Below, piece after piece: positions 20,287 to 30,763 of a DNA stretch of 64,000 nucleotides. A program made the position numbers and the translations under genes. The notes below the pieces were generated by a model. The model ran no database searches and was not told where the DNA came from. It saw only the letters and a list, made by a program, of their open reading frames with translations. The DNA lies in contig JABMLP010000014.1 in the NCBI GenBank assembly GCA_013176395.1, forward strand, positions 806,001-870,000, written 5' to 3'. Within the stretch, counting starts at the first letter, position 1. Each line of letters begins with the position of its first letter. Source of the stretch: Venturia oleaginea (Eukaryota; Ascomycota; Dothideomycetes; Venturiales; Venturiaceae).

Positions 20287-21714
20287 GCTTCCCAGATCCT
20301 TACGTTTTTCCCATGTCGCCATTAACTAATCCTGCTGGATAAGAACCGGATAGTGTACACGCTCAGGTCTGTCTGACCTCGTTTCTTGGACGATGGTGGA
20401 TATAGGTTTTTCACAAGTCACGAAAGCGCGCCACCCGGTAGATAGTATAGATATGAAGGAGAAGACTCGCTCAAGTGAGGCCGAAATTTGACATGTAGTT
20501 CGGAGGTGTCCAGAGAGTGTGTGACTCTGAAAGAACCAAGCGGTCATCCTCTTCCTACATCTTGGTCTCAGCTTTCCCAAATTCTTCTATTTCCTATCTC
20601 AGCAGATTTTTCGGAATCTCCCCTCTCGGAAGTCCGTATGAATATGAGCATCACATGAGCTTGGGCATGTGAATAGTGCTACGGTCTTGATTGAAATGCC
20701 GTCATCTCGGTAGTGGCGCAGATTTTGACAATGGCCAGGTTCGAGCCCCATATTATACCGGCATAATACGTATTTTGGTTTCGTTCTCATTTTCGCGGTG
20801 CCAGACTTGAATTGCGGCTATGAGTTCGGTGGATGGTAGGAGAATTGAATTCCAGTTGCCTTTGATGTCGACTTCGCCGGGAAAGAAAGCGTCTTCGTTG
20901 CAGGTGGCCATGTTGATAGCTAACGACTTGAACGTCGAGCGAATTCGATGTTGAGTGGCATTGATCTGTGAGCAATACATTGTGAAAGCCCAGACAAACC
21001 CAAATCGGCGAACCATCAACGAGACCAAAACATAGCATACTTTCCCAATAGACAATATACCACCGTGAATCTAGCTTCCAACGAAGCTCATATCGCGTCT
21101 CGATAACGGATAAATGCCAAATATGTTCCGGCGAGGCCTTAGTTACTAGCGGACTGTCATCGCGTGTCAAGTGTAGCTTCATATTCCAGAGTGGAAGCTC
21201 GTACTCACTTCTTTCGCGGACATACCCCTCGACTGTCCAGGAACATCTTTAGGCATTCGAACTGCGAAACTCCCCGATCAGTTCCGGCATCCGCCTTGTA
21301 ATCTGGCTTCCCTGACTGAACGGATACCACCATCGGAATACCCACACAACCTACAAGTTGCACCTGCCCATAGAGACAATTTCGTACACAGTCATATCGG
21401 TAATATTTGGCTTGAAATTGAGTTCAATTTCAAGCAATTGGCGGGCTTTTGGCGAAGCTTCTTGCCATATAGGGTTTCTGTAGGCCTCGTAAGCGCTAGG
21501 GCCATACAAATGCCTACAGAACCCCTATAAGACTAGAAATCCACCATAGAAAAGCCCAATATAACGAAGTGGTGTGTAAAGAGAAGATGGGATGGCTGCG
21601 AGGGTGGAGACAAAAACTCGAGTGTAGATAACTAAACCGGAATGACGCAACCCGCTGTGAATAACGTGCAAATTTGAAATCACCTCAGTCGACAAATTCC
21701 GTCGAATTGAAGCC
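20287..21714 (-). other. Unassigned open frames, possible decayed gene
   Basis: On the minus strand, 21182-20753 reads as protein-like in two overlapping frames (one ending in NMATCNEDAFFPGEVDIKG), which could be joined by an intron starting GTATGC near 21045, but no splice keeps frame convincingly. No family recognised. The stretch from 21250 to 21714 shows nothing I can name. Confidence 0.2.
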
Positions 21715-23090
21715 TCAAGGTGACGTCGGAGGTGTAGCTAGCCCTATTACGTGTAGGAGAGAGCCTGTGGATGCCTGGTAACGTAAAGTAACCATCCTTT
21801 GAGGGTCATGCCGGATGTAGAGGCGAGCGCTGTCAGATCTCCATCTACCTAGCACTTGTATATCGTCGCAGGAGACACCGTTGCGAGCCGCCTCGCTGGC
21901 GCCACCCTTACAGAAACTGTGACCGGAGAAGTTAGCCGTAGATATCGCGGGGTTCCATTGAAGCATTCGGCGTTTAAGGGTGTCTGTAACCCTTTTTTTG
22001 GTACAGGCTCCTCGAAATCGGTGTTTCTTAACGGTGTCAGTACCGATGCTGAAGAGAAGAGCATGACCCGGTTGAGTGTCGTATTGGTAGAGGCGGCGGA
22101 GAGCTTTGATAGGACAGGCGGTAATCGCTGGGGCGAGGTAGACGGTAACGCCTTCGTGATTGGTAACGGTCTTCGAGCGCTTGAGGTGGACTATTGCGTA
22201 GCTGTTATCATCAGCGAAGAATACATCCTCGCGACAGAGACGTGATGTCACGGGGCGGGTTCGGGTATCAGGAGGAAGGAGCAGCAGCAGGAATAGGTAT
22301 CATTCAACAGACTATATACGAACTGGCAGGCAAACCAACAGGCATATTTGACGACAGGACATAGCTCAAAGAGCTACGAATTGGATGAAGCCACGTAGGC
22401 TTTAAAACCTTTCCTCGGCAGAACTCCGGTTCTGCCCTGATCCCGTGCCGTGCCACCCCAACGGCGGGAAGGACTTGTCCGCGGTCGTACCGTGACACGT
22501 GACTCCGCGAAGAGAGCTGGTTGTTCGAGGTCTTTACGGTCATAGCAGAGTTCGCCAAGCCTGAACATGCCTCCAAAGGCCACCGCGTGAATAGCGGTAA
22601 TGCTGAGCTCATCTTTGGCCGTAGATGATAGGAACGGGCTCGAGATATCGGTGAGAAGCTGCCGGGTAATGTCGTTGCGAGGGCGCGTTGGGCGATTGAA
22701 TAACCTCTTAAGGCCCCGAAGGCAGGCCCTAATATATTCACTACCAAAGGCGTTGGTAGGCCAGCCTCTATCGACGTGATGGGCTCGAATAGCGGAGAGA
22801 TTGCCCTCAAGTGTGCCGGGTAACACCTGTCGAATGGAGTCAACTCCAAAACCTCTTCGTTCAACGAACGCCACAAGGGCCCTTTCGCAAGCTGGCCATG
22901 GCTGCTGTCCGTCAAGGATACAAAATTGGGTATAGAGGGTTACGGCGTTCGTGTAGCCTTTGCGAGTATCTTCGGTAAGGCGACACCATGGCATTTTGAC
23001 CCGGTTCTCGGAGAAGGTAGGGCAGTCGGCCCTAAGGGCGTTGATATACGAGGTAGGAGGTTCGAAAGGGAGACATTCTGCCAATGTGTG
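21715..23090 (-). pseudogene. DIRS tyrosine recombinase, split by a solo LTR
   Basis: N-terminal core-binding region (TEDTRKGYTNAVTLYTQFC) and first catalytic Arg (FGGMFRLGELCY) lie at 23084-22498; the C-terminal catalytic part (HSFCKGGASEAARNG with HxxxG-type box, LGRWRSDSARLYI with the final motif) lies at 22245-21715. Between them is a 252-bp solo LTR with a 5-bp duplication; its removal joins the two parts in frame at FAES|RLCREDVFF. The recombinase would integrate circular cDNA. It overlaps the end of the RNase H frame. Confidence 0.85.
22246..22497. repeat. Solo LTR family E (252 bp) in the DIRS recombinase
   Basis: Begins TGTCACGGGGCGG and ends GTACCGTGACA, with 8-bp inverted ends (TGTCACGG/CCGTGACA). 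Flanked by CGTGA at 22241-22245 and 22498-22502. No coding. Confidence 0.85.
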
Positions 23091-23220
23091 AGGTTAGCAA
23101 TCTTCCGTACGTCAAGCCGTGATAGCGCGTCGGCAAGAGAATTGTTCCCTGATGAGATCCAGTGAGGCCTAATCGTGATATCGTTGGCCGCCGCCAATAG
23201 AAGCAGTTGACGAAGTGGGT

Positions 23221-24744
23221 TCATAGCTTCGCCTCGAACCGATTGATTCTTGAGCGCGTAATATGCGGTAACGCTATCGGTGACGACATTGAGCTCCTTG
23301 TGAGCTCCTTGTGAGCCCATTGGTGGCCCCAAATCGTAAGGGACGTAAGGATGGAATTGACTTCGTGGAAGTTGATATGAAGGTGAAGCTGCGATGGCTG
23401 ATGAGGTAACGCGAAAGAGTGCTTTTGAGAGGGCCATCTGCTATCCTCGCTGATGAAATACGCGCCTGACGCAATAGATGAAGCGTCAGTAAACAAGGTG
23501 ACTGCAGGGCGGTCGTCATCAAAGAAGTAGACTCCATTGTAGAGTAACAAGAGGTCTCTCCACCACTCGAGGTCGAGGCGGGCGCTGGGAGAGAGCTGGA
23601 GACGTGTAGAATGAGGTTTGAATGTAGAGGTAAAGTCCCATAACCTCCGAAGGTGAACCCGGCCTAGTCTTACCACTTGAGCGCAGAACGAGAAGAAGAC
23701 GGCGGCGGCTTCAATATCAAGGCGAGTAACCGACTTCGCGTTGAGTAGAGAGGACGCGATTCCGAGGCCTTTTTGAAGCTTCTTTACCGGTAATCTAGCT
23801 TCCATCTTAAGCGTGTCGATTTCGAGGCCGAGGGCCGTGACTGTAGTGCCTTGTTCATCCTTCTTAGTATTCTGAGGAATGCCCAGTTCATTGGCAATGT
23901 AGTTGTAGTCATCTGAGGCTGCGCGGATGATACGTTGAGGGGTTTTCGAAGGTGCGAAGACGAATACGAAGTCATCTAAGTAGTGGGAGGTAACCCAGCC
24001 GAAGCGATGCTGGGTAATCCAATGAAAACCTTCTGCGAAGAGATTAAACAGGAACGGCGCGGTGCGAAGGCCAAAGGGAAGGCAATTTTCGATATAATAG
24101 TGACACCATTTGAGGCCTAGAAGCCACCTATCACTAACTGCCACGGGCACGTTGCGAAAGGCACTTTCGATATCGCGTTTGATGATGATTGCACCGCGGC
24201 CGGTGATCCGAATGGTCGTGAGAATGTCATCGGAATTGACATACGAGATTGCGCGGCAGGCAGCCGGAATGTGATCGTTCACCGAGTATGATGCTGGATA
24301 TGACAAATAATGTATTCGTCTCCGGCCTCCGTCACCTTTGGGTACCAAGCCAAGGGGAGAGGAGATAAATGGCGCGTAGCCCGTATGTAATGAGATTCTG
24401 CCTCGCGCGAGGTCTTCCGTAACTTGACGTTCGATAACGTGAGGAGCTAATGAGGCTGACGTGAGATTTTTTGAGAGAATATGTTGAGTAGGTCCCATGT
24501 ACCCGATCTTGACACCGTGTCTCAAAACACCACCGAGAATGTGAGGCAAAGGTCCTGGGTAGCGTGCCAGACGCGTTTTCCAGGTCGAAGGAATGAAAGG
24601 TGAAGGAGAGTTGCGTAGAGAAGGTGAGCGGTTGTTAAAAACTTCAAAGAGAGGAGTTGTATTAGGACGGGCTGGCGGAAGGCTACTGTTCAATGTTGAA
24701 TGAAAAGAGACTGCTTCTGGCCGAAGCTTGACGCGACGAGAGAG
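23221..24744 (-). pseudogene. DIRS reverse transcriptase and RNase H (frame broken by 11-bp duplication)
   Basis: The frame is continuous with gag across the TAG at 24745. RT motifs: GRRRIHYLSYP, KRDIESAFRNVPV (motif A), NCLPFGLRTAPFLFN (B) and YLDDFVFVF (C, catalytic). RNase H begins TLFTDASS. At 23291-23312 GAGCTCCTTGT is present twice in tandem; taking one copy as the original puts the following RNase H end (DSVTAYYALKNQ ... NSLADALSRLD, 23300-23080) back in frame. So one slippage-type event explains the break. Confidence 0.85.
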
Positions 24745-25840
24745 CTATTTATGGTTAGAAGCTGGATGCTTCTTCCCACAGCCCTGTACCGAGCAGATAT
24801 GAAGTCTACGACACTCTGGGTAGTAGCACTTGCCCTCGTTGTAGTTGTTGCAGGTCTCTTTGCTGATAAACTTCGAGAAGCCTCCATTTTCTCCTCCTGC
24901 CCTTGCAAAGCCGATTACCATTTGTGGTGTGAGCTGGCTGGCAACCCATTCGGCTGGGATACTCTAGTTTTCCACCGTAGTGGCTCCCTTTGTGATGGCC
25001 TCTATGTGCCAACGAAGTGCGAGAAGGACTCCGTTTTTCCATTTGTAAATGCGACTGAGGGCTATTACTCGTTGATGAAAAGCCATTATTGCTCCGTAGA
25101 GTAGAGGGTGAGTCCTCTGATGAAAGCTGGCCATAACCAGTACTCAATTAATAAAGGTTTCTGACCAGATTTCAGCAGTCTCCAAACACGGATATGGGCG
25201 CAAGGTTGCGCTTCTGTGACATGCCACCCTGCTCGTTCATTACTAGCCTATTCTCCACCGGGTCTATCATGGCGTAGCTGAGGCGGAGGTATGGGAGGTT
25301 CTGCGGATGGAAGATCTTCTTCCACATCTGTACGATATATCGTCGAGGTAGATTCGAATAGGCCATGACTGCTGTTTCAATCTCGGGGCAGGTGAAGAAC
25401 TCACCCAAAGGGACACCATCCTCCTCTTGAACGGTTGTCCCTACAGAACCTACGACAGCCGATGCTGTTGCCGGGGCCGCTGAGGCTACTGGGGCGTCGC
25501 GAAGTCGTTCAGCGCGTTCGCGATTCGCTCGAGCCTCGAGGATGGCTTCCTGCTGGGCCTCAAGCATGGCGTTGAACAAGAGGTCACGCTGCCTTTGTGA
25601 AAAGAGATGGGAGCTATCTGGAAGTGTTATATTCCCGGCCGGAGCCTTGCTCTGCGATTGCGAGCTTTGAGACATCGTAGTGGAGGGTTCGCCGGTGGAT
25701 GGGTTATCGGAGAGCTCGTTTTCAGTCTCTACAATTGTAGTTTCGTCGTCAGATTCGTTACTGAATAGTCTGCGACTAGAGGGGTCTTGGGAGGCGCTGC
25801 GGAGAGAGGCCCTGCTGAAAGCGGCCTCGAAGTTGACCAT
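24745..25840 (-). pseudogene. DIRS Gag-like protein with Cys/His finger
   Basis: ATG at 25840. The first 222 codons are open (Ser-rich, then FTCPEIETAVMAYSNLPRRYIVQMWKK-type sequence); the frame then breaks near 25172. Coding resumes in another frame about 25135 (MASFHQRTHPLLYGAIMAF) and continues, across one TAG near 24962, to a Cys/His-rich end, CNNYNEGKCYYPECRRLHIC followed by C...C...H. This finger resembles those at the Gag C-terminus of DIRS-like elements. The final TAG at 24745-24747 is followed in the same frame by the RT. Confidence 0.7.
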
Positions 25841-26823
25841 CTTAATGTCGGAGCCTCTATAAGAGGCTTTTGGCGGAATGGTAGCGACGTTGGTAGCCTA
25901 GGGCTACTTGGTGTTGTAAAGGGGGCGAAATAAGTGGAGTGACCTAGGCCAAATGAGGGCAATTGAAGAGAACAATTGACGGCGATGCTCGATTGCAACA
26001 CCACGACGAAATGACGAGAGACGTAAGGACGACGATACGAACTTGATGAAGGAAAGAGGATTTCAGAACAGAGAGAGAAACAGCCTATAAGTAGGATGTT
26101 GCGCATACGATGCAATAAGGACTTCGTCCCGTCGGCGTCGAGTGCGACTCCATTTACGAAAAACCACTCATTCTGGACCACACAAGACGCCATCGGAAGT
26201 CACGCGCGGAGCGTCCAAGGCCTCTCAATCAAGGTTAGTGGACAAACCCACATCGGGTAGGCCGGTGTTCTCATAGTCCAAGAAAGGAGGAAGGCTGTCT
26301 ACCAGAAAGCACCAACAACTTCAATCACAAATGAATCGGCAACCAGACGGCAAAGACTTTTCTTAACAACGTTCCAAAACAGAGACCACAGGCATTAGAA
26401 GCCGATAGCAAGCTCTGCCGAAGGGAAGCACTCTTGCAAGCAGTCCACACCTACGATTTTGCGCAACCATCGTTTGTAGTGGGATTGTGAGAGGCGTCCT
26501 GCCTTTGAGGTTTATCGGGCGATGAGAAGGTATTCAGGAAAGGTGCGTGGCAGATCTTGACATGGGCTTTACTTTAAGCGTAAGATTTCAATTGTTGAGC
26601 TTTGTAAGTCCTGCTCCTTTATTGTTTCTGAAGTCAATAAACGGAAGCCCGATCACTTTTCAAGGTTTGACCATTGGTACAACAACAACTGTTATAGAAA
26701 CAGCCTGCGGACACAGGGGAGGCTCATCGTGTGAGTTGTTCAACGCAATATTATTACTTTTCACCCAAGGATTGAAGTGGGCAGGAAGCATTTTGAGTGC
26801 AGGGGAACTGACAAGAACCAAAG
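25841..26823. other. Region 5' of the DIRS gag, no supported gene
   Basis: 25841-26200 is probably still DIRS leader (CTCTATAAGAGG near 25855). The remainder to 26823 shows nothing recognisable. Confidence 0.3.
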
Positions 26824-26833
26824 CCACTCAGAG

Positions 26834-28087
26834 TATGATTGATTGATTGATTGTTTCCTACTCGGTTGCAGCCGCTTAATCACGCAGCTATGTCCGGTCA
26901 GGAGGACTTCACCAGACAGCCGACACGTGATAAATCATAAAATCTACCACGTCCCACTTCGCTTCGTTCACTAAAATAAGACCAGCTGTCCCTTCCGTCC
27001 TCCCTCTTTTCCCTAAACCAGTATTTCCAAATGCCCACTAGCTCTTGTCGATACTGGTTATTCTGCTAGTATATCCGTGCTATATAGATCCCAAGAGGCA
27101 ATACCTCGTGTTTCGCTAACCTTTTACCTACAGTCTCCCTCCAGTACTCAGCTTCGTCTGTCTGTTTTGCCTTATCCCTCAAGGCTTGTCTGTTCCCGAA
27201 ATGTGTTTCCGCTTGTGATTGTTGCCTTGCACCAGATTCCTATGCGGCAGTGTACTTAGTTGTGTGATGCTGGAGACAATAGTAACCATCGTAGTCGTGA
27301 TTTTGCTGCTTGAGTGTGATACTCCGGGTATGCCCGTAGACGAGGCTATCTGGTGGCTGCCGTTCTGTATGGCACCGATCGTGCTATAGACCTGCCGTCT
27401 TATAGTCGGAGCCTACCTGCTGCTAGTCGCTCTCCCTACTTGCTATATCGCGCTCCTACTCTTGCCAATGCCATAACTGGGACGCAACAGTCTGGAGAGA
27501 GGCTCAAGGCTACGTCTGCTGGCTTGTAGGGAGGGGATTTGCCGCCCATAAGCTCCTTCTATGCGTCCTTACTGCTTACTGTGTCGCGCACCTACTCTTG
27601 CCAATGCCATAACTGGGAGGCAACAGTTTGGGGAGAGGCTTAAGGCTCTGGGCAACAGCTTGTAGCAGGACGGTTTGCCAAGACGTTGGGAGAGGTTTTC
27701 TAGTCGTTGCAGTGGTGTGTGGTGCCGATTGTTGCACACCGGGTGTCTGGTGTTTGAGTCGTGTTGAAGGTATTGCCGTTCTAGCGGTGACTCGTCGACT
27801 CGGGGCGTTGCAGTGTCATCTGGGGTGATGGACTAGCCGGGAGATAGTGACTAGATGGTTGCTGTTGTCTTTGGTGGACGCATCGTTCGTGTAGCTTGCT
27901 CGTGTATTCGTCTGCTTGCTCTGCAGTGGCAGCGACGGCGACTCTAGAGGTACCTCCTCGATGCTGAGGGACGCGCGATGGCCTCTAGAGGCCGGAGCGG
28001 CCACTGGCAGATGTGTTTTGATGATCTTTAGATGATACTTCTGTAAATTCCAAGAATTGAGTTCTCGCTGTGTGAGCTGTTTTTTTC
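26834..28087 (-). repeat. Retroposon-like repeat R1 (1254 bp)
   Basis: Read on the minus strand it begins GAAAAAAACAGC and ends in a short (AATC)n tail. It is flanked by the 10-bp duplication CCACTCAGAG (26824-26833, 28088-28097). The same element, inverted and longer, is R2 at 43050-44647. A simple-repeat tail plus target duplications of different length in the two copies (10 and 15 bp) fits target-primed reverse transcription (LINE/SINE-like). There is no long ORF and I did not find pol III boxes. One 353-bp internal unit is present. Confidence 0.65.
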
Positions 28088-28308
28088 CCACTCAGAGAAT
28101 AGTCCGGCGAAGTCGATGGAATTAGAAGACAAGGCAAGGTCACGAGAATGCACCGCCACACTGACAGTGGCGTGGCGCAATGACGTTGCTCATAAACTGA
28201 ACCTTTCACAACTAGCTATATAGACTCACTACTACCAAGTCTGCCTCTCATACACTCAAACCACCCTCATCCTCAAATCAAGAACTCACATCACCCATCT
28301 ACATCAAA

Positions 28309-28497
28309 ATGGGTCTCCCAGTCACCACTTCAGAGAAGCCCTCGACTTCAGAGACGAAGGAAACCGTCAAAGACACCCAAACCACCTCAACACCATCTAC
28401 CTCTTCGAACACGAAATCGGAAGCCGAGCTGGCAGCGGAGAAACTGTACGAGGAACGTATGGAGGAGGAATATGCGAAACGTGAAGGTGGCGCATAA
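28309..28497 (+). CDS. Small conserved-looking hypothetical protein (62 aa)
   Basis: Single exon from the ATG at 28309 to TAA. Ser/Thr-rich N-terminal half, then a charged amphipathic helix ending LYEERMEEEYAKREGGA. A TATATAG motif at about 28216 and a pyrimidine/CAAA-rich leader with ATCAAAATG at the start look like a genuine fungal promoter and start. Small proteins with this type of C-terminus occur in many moulds, function unknown. No signal peptide or membrane segment. Confidence 0.6.
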   Translation: MGLPVTTSEKPSTSETKETVKDTQTTSTPSTSSNTKSEAELAAEKLYEERMEEEYAKREGGA

Positions 28498-28703
28498 ATC
28501 AATCATATGCTTTGCGCGTACGTCGAGGAGGATATAGGAATGGCTTCTAGCCCTCTGTTCTAGTCTCTAGATTCTAGGCTCGCTGGAATCCCACAAGCTC
28601 GCCACCTACTGGGCCTTCAATCACGATTACTCTCCTCAAATCATTATCCGTGTATATCATCTCTTCGTGACTAGCATGTCTTATATACCACATCCTGCCA
28701 TAA

Positions 28704-29288
28704 TCACCCAGCCAAAGCCTTCTCAATCAACTCCAACGGCCTACCACTCATATGTATCTCCATAGCCAACTCATGCCCCCTCTCACTCATCTTCCCCCAC
28801 GTCTTCTGTAAAATCTTAACAATCTTCCCCTCATCATGTTCCTTCTCAAACTCGGCAAACTGATCATCCAGAAAAACAAGACATGCCACATCCTCCAAAA
28901 CCTGCGTCTCCTCATCCAACTTCAAATCCTCCTTCCTAATCAGCGCTGCTATCCTCTCCGCCTCCTCTTCCGAATATCCAGACTCAAGACAAATCTGGGA
29001 CGCAAGTTCCGCTTGTCGTTTTTTAAGAAAAGTGCGCCAGGCGTGGTAGCCTAGGCGGGTTATAGGGTAGGAATCGCGGGGGACTTCCCAGCGGCGGAAG
29101 TGTTGGGAGCGGATAGCTAGTTTTAGGGAGTCGGAGGCTGTGGGCGAGCGTAGGGAGAGGTAGTAGGACATTTTTTGGGCGTAGTAGAGTTCGTAGGGAG
29201 TTTCTTTGCCGTCTACTTCTATTTTTTTAGGGTCGAGGGCGTGGGCTGCATCGATTAAGGCGAGGGCTTTTTCGTAAGGGGTTGTCAT
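28704..29288 (-). CDS. DUF4202 family protein (194 aa)
   Basis: Single uninterrupted exon, ATG at 29288. Family hallmarks are visible in order: DAAHALDP near residue 13, YELYYAQKMSYYLSL, AIRSQHFRRWEVPRDSYP, GYHAWRTFLKKRQAELA and LEDVACLVFLDDQFAEF, then KTWGKMSERGHELA. The conserved His, Arg and Asp residues suggest an HD-like helical fold, but no activity is established for DUF4202. Length is normal for the family. Divergent from the histone H4 variant gene. Confidence 0.88.
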   Translation of the reverse strand: MTTPYEKALALIDAAHALDPKKIEVDGKETPYELYYAQKMSYYLSLRSPTASDSLKLAIRSQHFRRWEVPRDSYPITRLGYHAWRTFLKKRQAELASQICLESGYSEEEAERIAALIRKEDLKLDEETQVLEDVACLVFLDDQFAEFEKEHDEGKIVKILQKTWGKMSERGHELAMEIHMSGRPLELIEKALAG

Positions 29289-29587
29289 TTTAGGGGATTG
29301 GATTAGAGGCGGGAGATGCTGGGATGAGGGTATTGGGGGAAGTAGGATCTGTCTGGGAGGACGGGAGAATTGAGTGTGTGTAAAGAACTATGGCAATTAC
29401 TTCCCCGCGGACCTCCTCAAACTCGACACGGGGTCAGGCGTTTACGCGTTTGGTGGGTCGCGAGTGGACATGTCCCGGTGTAACATCTGCCGCAGCGCCA
29501 AACACTCAACACCAACACCAACACCAACACCAACATCATCATCATCGCATTGCTATCCAGCGCATCGTTACCCAGCAAGTGCTCGCG

Positions 29588-30181
29588 ATGGTGCCTCCTA
29601 GAAGCAGCGCGGCCCCATCGGGTTCACTTCTAAATCGCATGGGCTTTTCCTCCTACAACAGTGCCGCCAACCCGCAAGGAAGGGGCAAGGGTGCGCAAGG
29701 TCTCGGGAAGGGAAAGACGATTGCACTGAAACGGCATCGGTATATTCATCGTTACTCTATAACGTGTAACGTTGGAGTTTTGGGCGCTAATATTCTTTCT
29801 AGAAAGATTCTTCGCGATAACATCCAGGGCGTAACGAAAAGCGACATTCGTCGAATTGCCCATCGCGGTGGAGTTAAGCGTATCTCGGCCATGATCTACG
29901 ATGAAACGCGTGGCGTTTTAAAAGACCGTCTTACCAATGTAAATTATAACATCACATTTGAGAGGTCCAGGCTGACAAAGACAGATCATCAGAGAATGCT
30001 GCGTGGTCCTGGAATATAGAGGCCGAAAGACTATCATGGTGACTGACGTTGTCTTCGTCTTAAATCGGGTAAGTTTTACCATTATGAATTTTCGAATGGA
30101 CATGGCTAATTCGGACAGCTTGGAAGCCCCATCTATGGCTTCGGAGCAATAGATGGAAGTAGCCGCGCAAACAGTACTTAA
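29588..30181 (+). CDS. Divergent histone H4 variant
   Basis: Four exons: 29588-29739, 29803-29938, 29985-30068, 30119-30181, with introns of 63, 46 and 50 nt, each with a GCTAAT or CTGAC-type branch; 144 aa. The H4 fold is clear: a [12 protein letters not shown] tail, [45 protein letters not shown] and a C-terminus [19 protein letters not shown]. Against canonical H4, Lys8 is Gln, three residues are inserted before Lys16, the third helix is heavily changed ([18 protein letters not shown]), and both ends are extended. The start is uncertain: ATG at 29639 would give 127 aa; ATG at 29390 would add a His/Gln-rich N-terminus. All four exons join without a stop, so it is likely a functional nucleosomal variant like the known fungal H4 variants (H4v), or a young pseudogene. 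Confidence 0.8.
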
Positions 30182-30763
30182 TCATTGCGCCTTACAGTTT
30201 CTCATTTGGCGATCGAAGATACCCAAGCAAACGCACTTTTATGACTTGAGATGGTGGAAAGGGAAATGGGATTGGGGAAGAATACAGGTCTGGATAGACT
30301 AATACTTGCAGTTTCGATTTACCGTACGAATCACTTCTGGTCCCTGCAAATCGCAGTATGGAATGCTCTAGGCGATTTGAGGTTCATAGAGCGGTTTCGT
30401 TATACGGCTAGGCTCTACTTCTAGTATGAGCTGAATTAAGCAACGAGTATTTCTTTTTATTAGGTTAATTAAATGCTCCTGCTATTTATACATCTCGCCC
30501 GGGTCACTTAAAAGGTACGCCATCTCATAGATGTGGTGGAGATCAAAAGTAAAGTCTGATAATAGGAAGAATACACCCAAATCGGCCTCACTCTAATAGG
30601 AACTCGCATTCATGTGACCCCACCCCACCCCACCCTTGGATTCATTTTCTTGCTCAATCTTTTCACTGAATCTTCTTCTCCTTCTGAACATCTGCATCGC
30701 AACAAATCGTCTTTCAACGCAATTACTTCGCACTCATCGCACTCATCGCATTTATTAACTATC
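30182..30763. other. Intergenic, nothing supported
   Basis: AT-rich spacer between the H4 variant and the acidic-protein gene. Promoter of the latter presumably lies near 30600-30760; no element assigned. Confidence 0.4.

Larger units (their letters stand above)
21715..25840 (-). mobile_element. DIRS-type tyrosine-recombinase retrotransposon (coding core)
   Basis: Minus-strand order gag, RT, RNase H, tyrosine recombinase, with no DDE integrase and no protease: the DIRS layout. Lesions: TAG inside gag (about 24962), an 11-bp tandem duplication in RNase H (23291-23312), and a solo LTR in the recombinase (22246-22497). Terminal and internal complementary repeats typical of DIRS were not delimited, so the true ends lie outside these coordinates. 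No methyltransferase domain was seen. Confidence 0.85.

Noticed and set aside
20690..20760. tRNA-like GGTTCGAGCCCC near 20735
   Set aside because: Only the T-loop-like string is present; no acceptor stem, D-arm or anticodon arm could be formed around it.
21856..22245. Plus-strand 129-codon ORF
   Set aside because: Antisense shadow of the tyrosine-recombinase catalytic domain.
24700..25104. Plus-strand 134-codon ORF with a hydrophobic segment, looking like a secreted Cys-containing protein
   Set aside because: It is the antisense of the DIRS gag Cys/His end, which has clear motifs on the minus strand.
29390..29587. His/Gln-rich N-terminal extension of the H4 variant from ATG 29390
   Set aside because: In frame but outside any histone similarity and made of a (CCAACA)n-type repeat; kept only as an alternative start.
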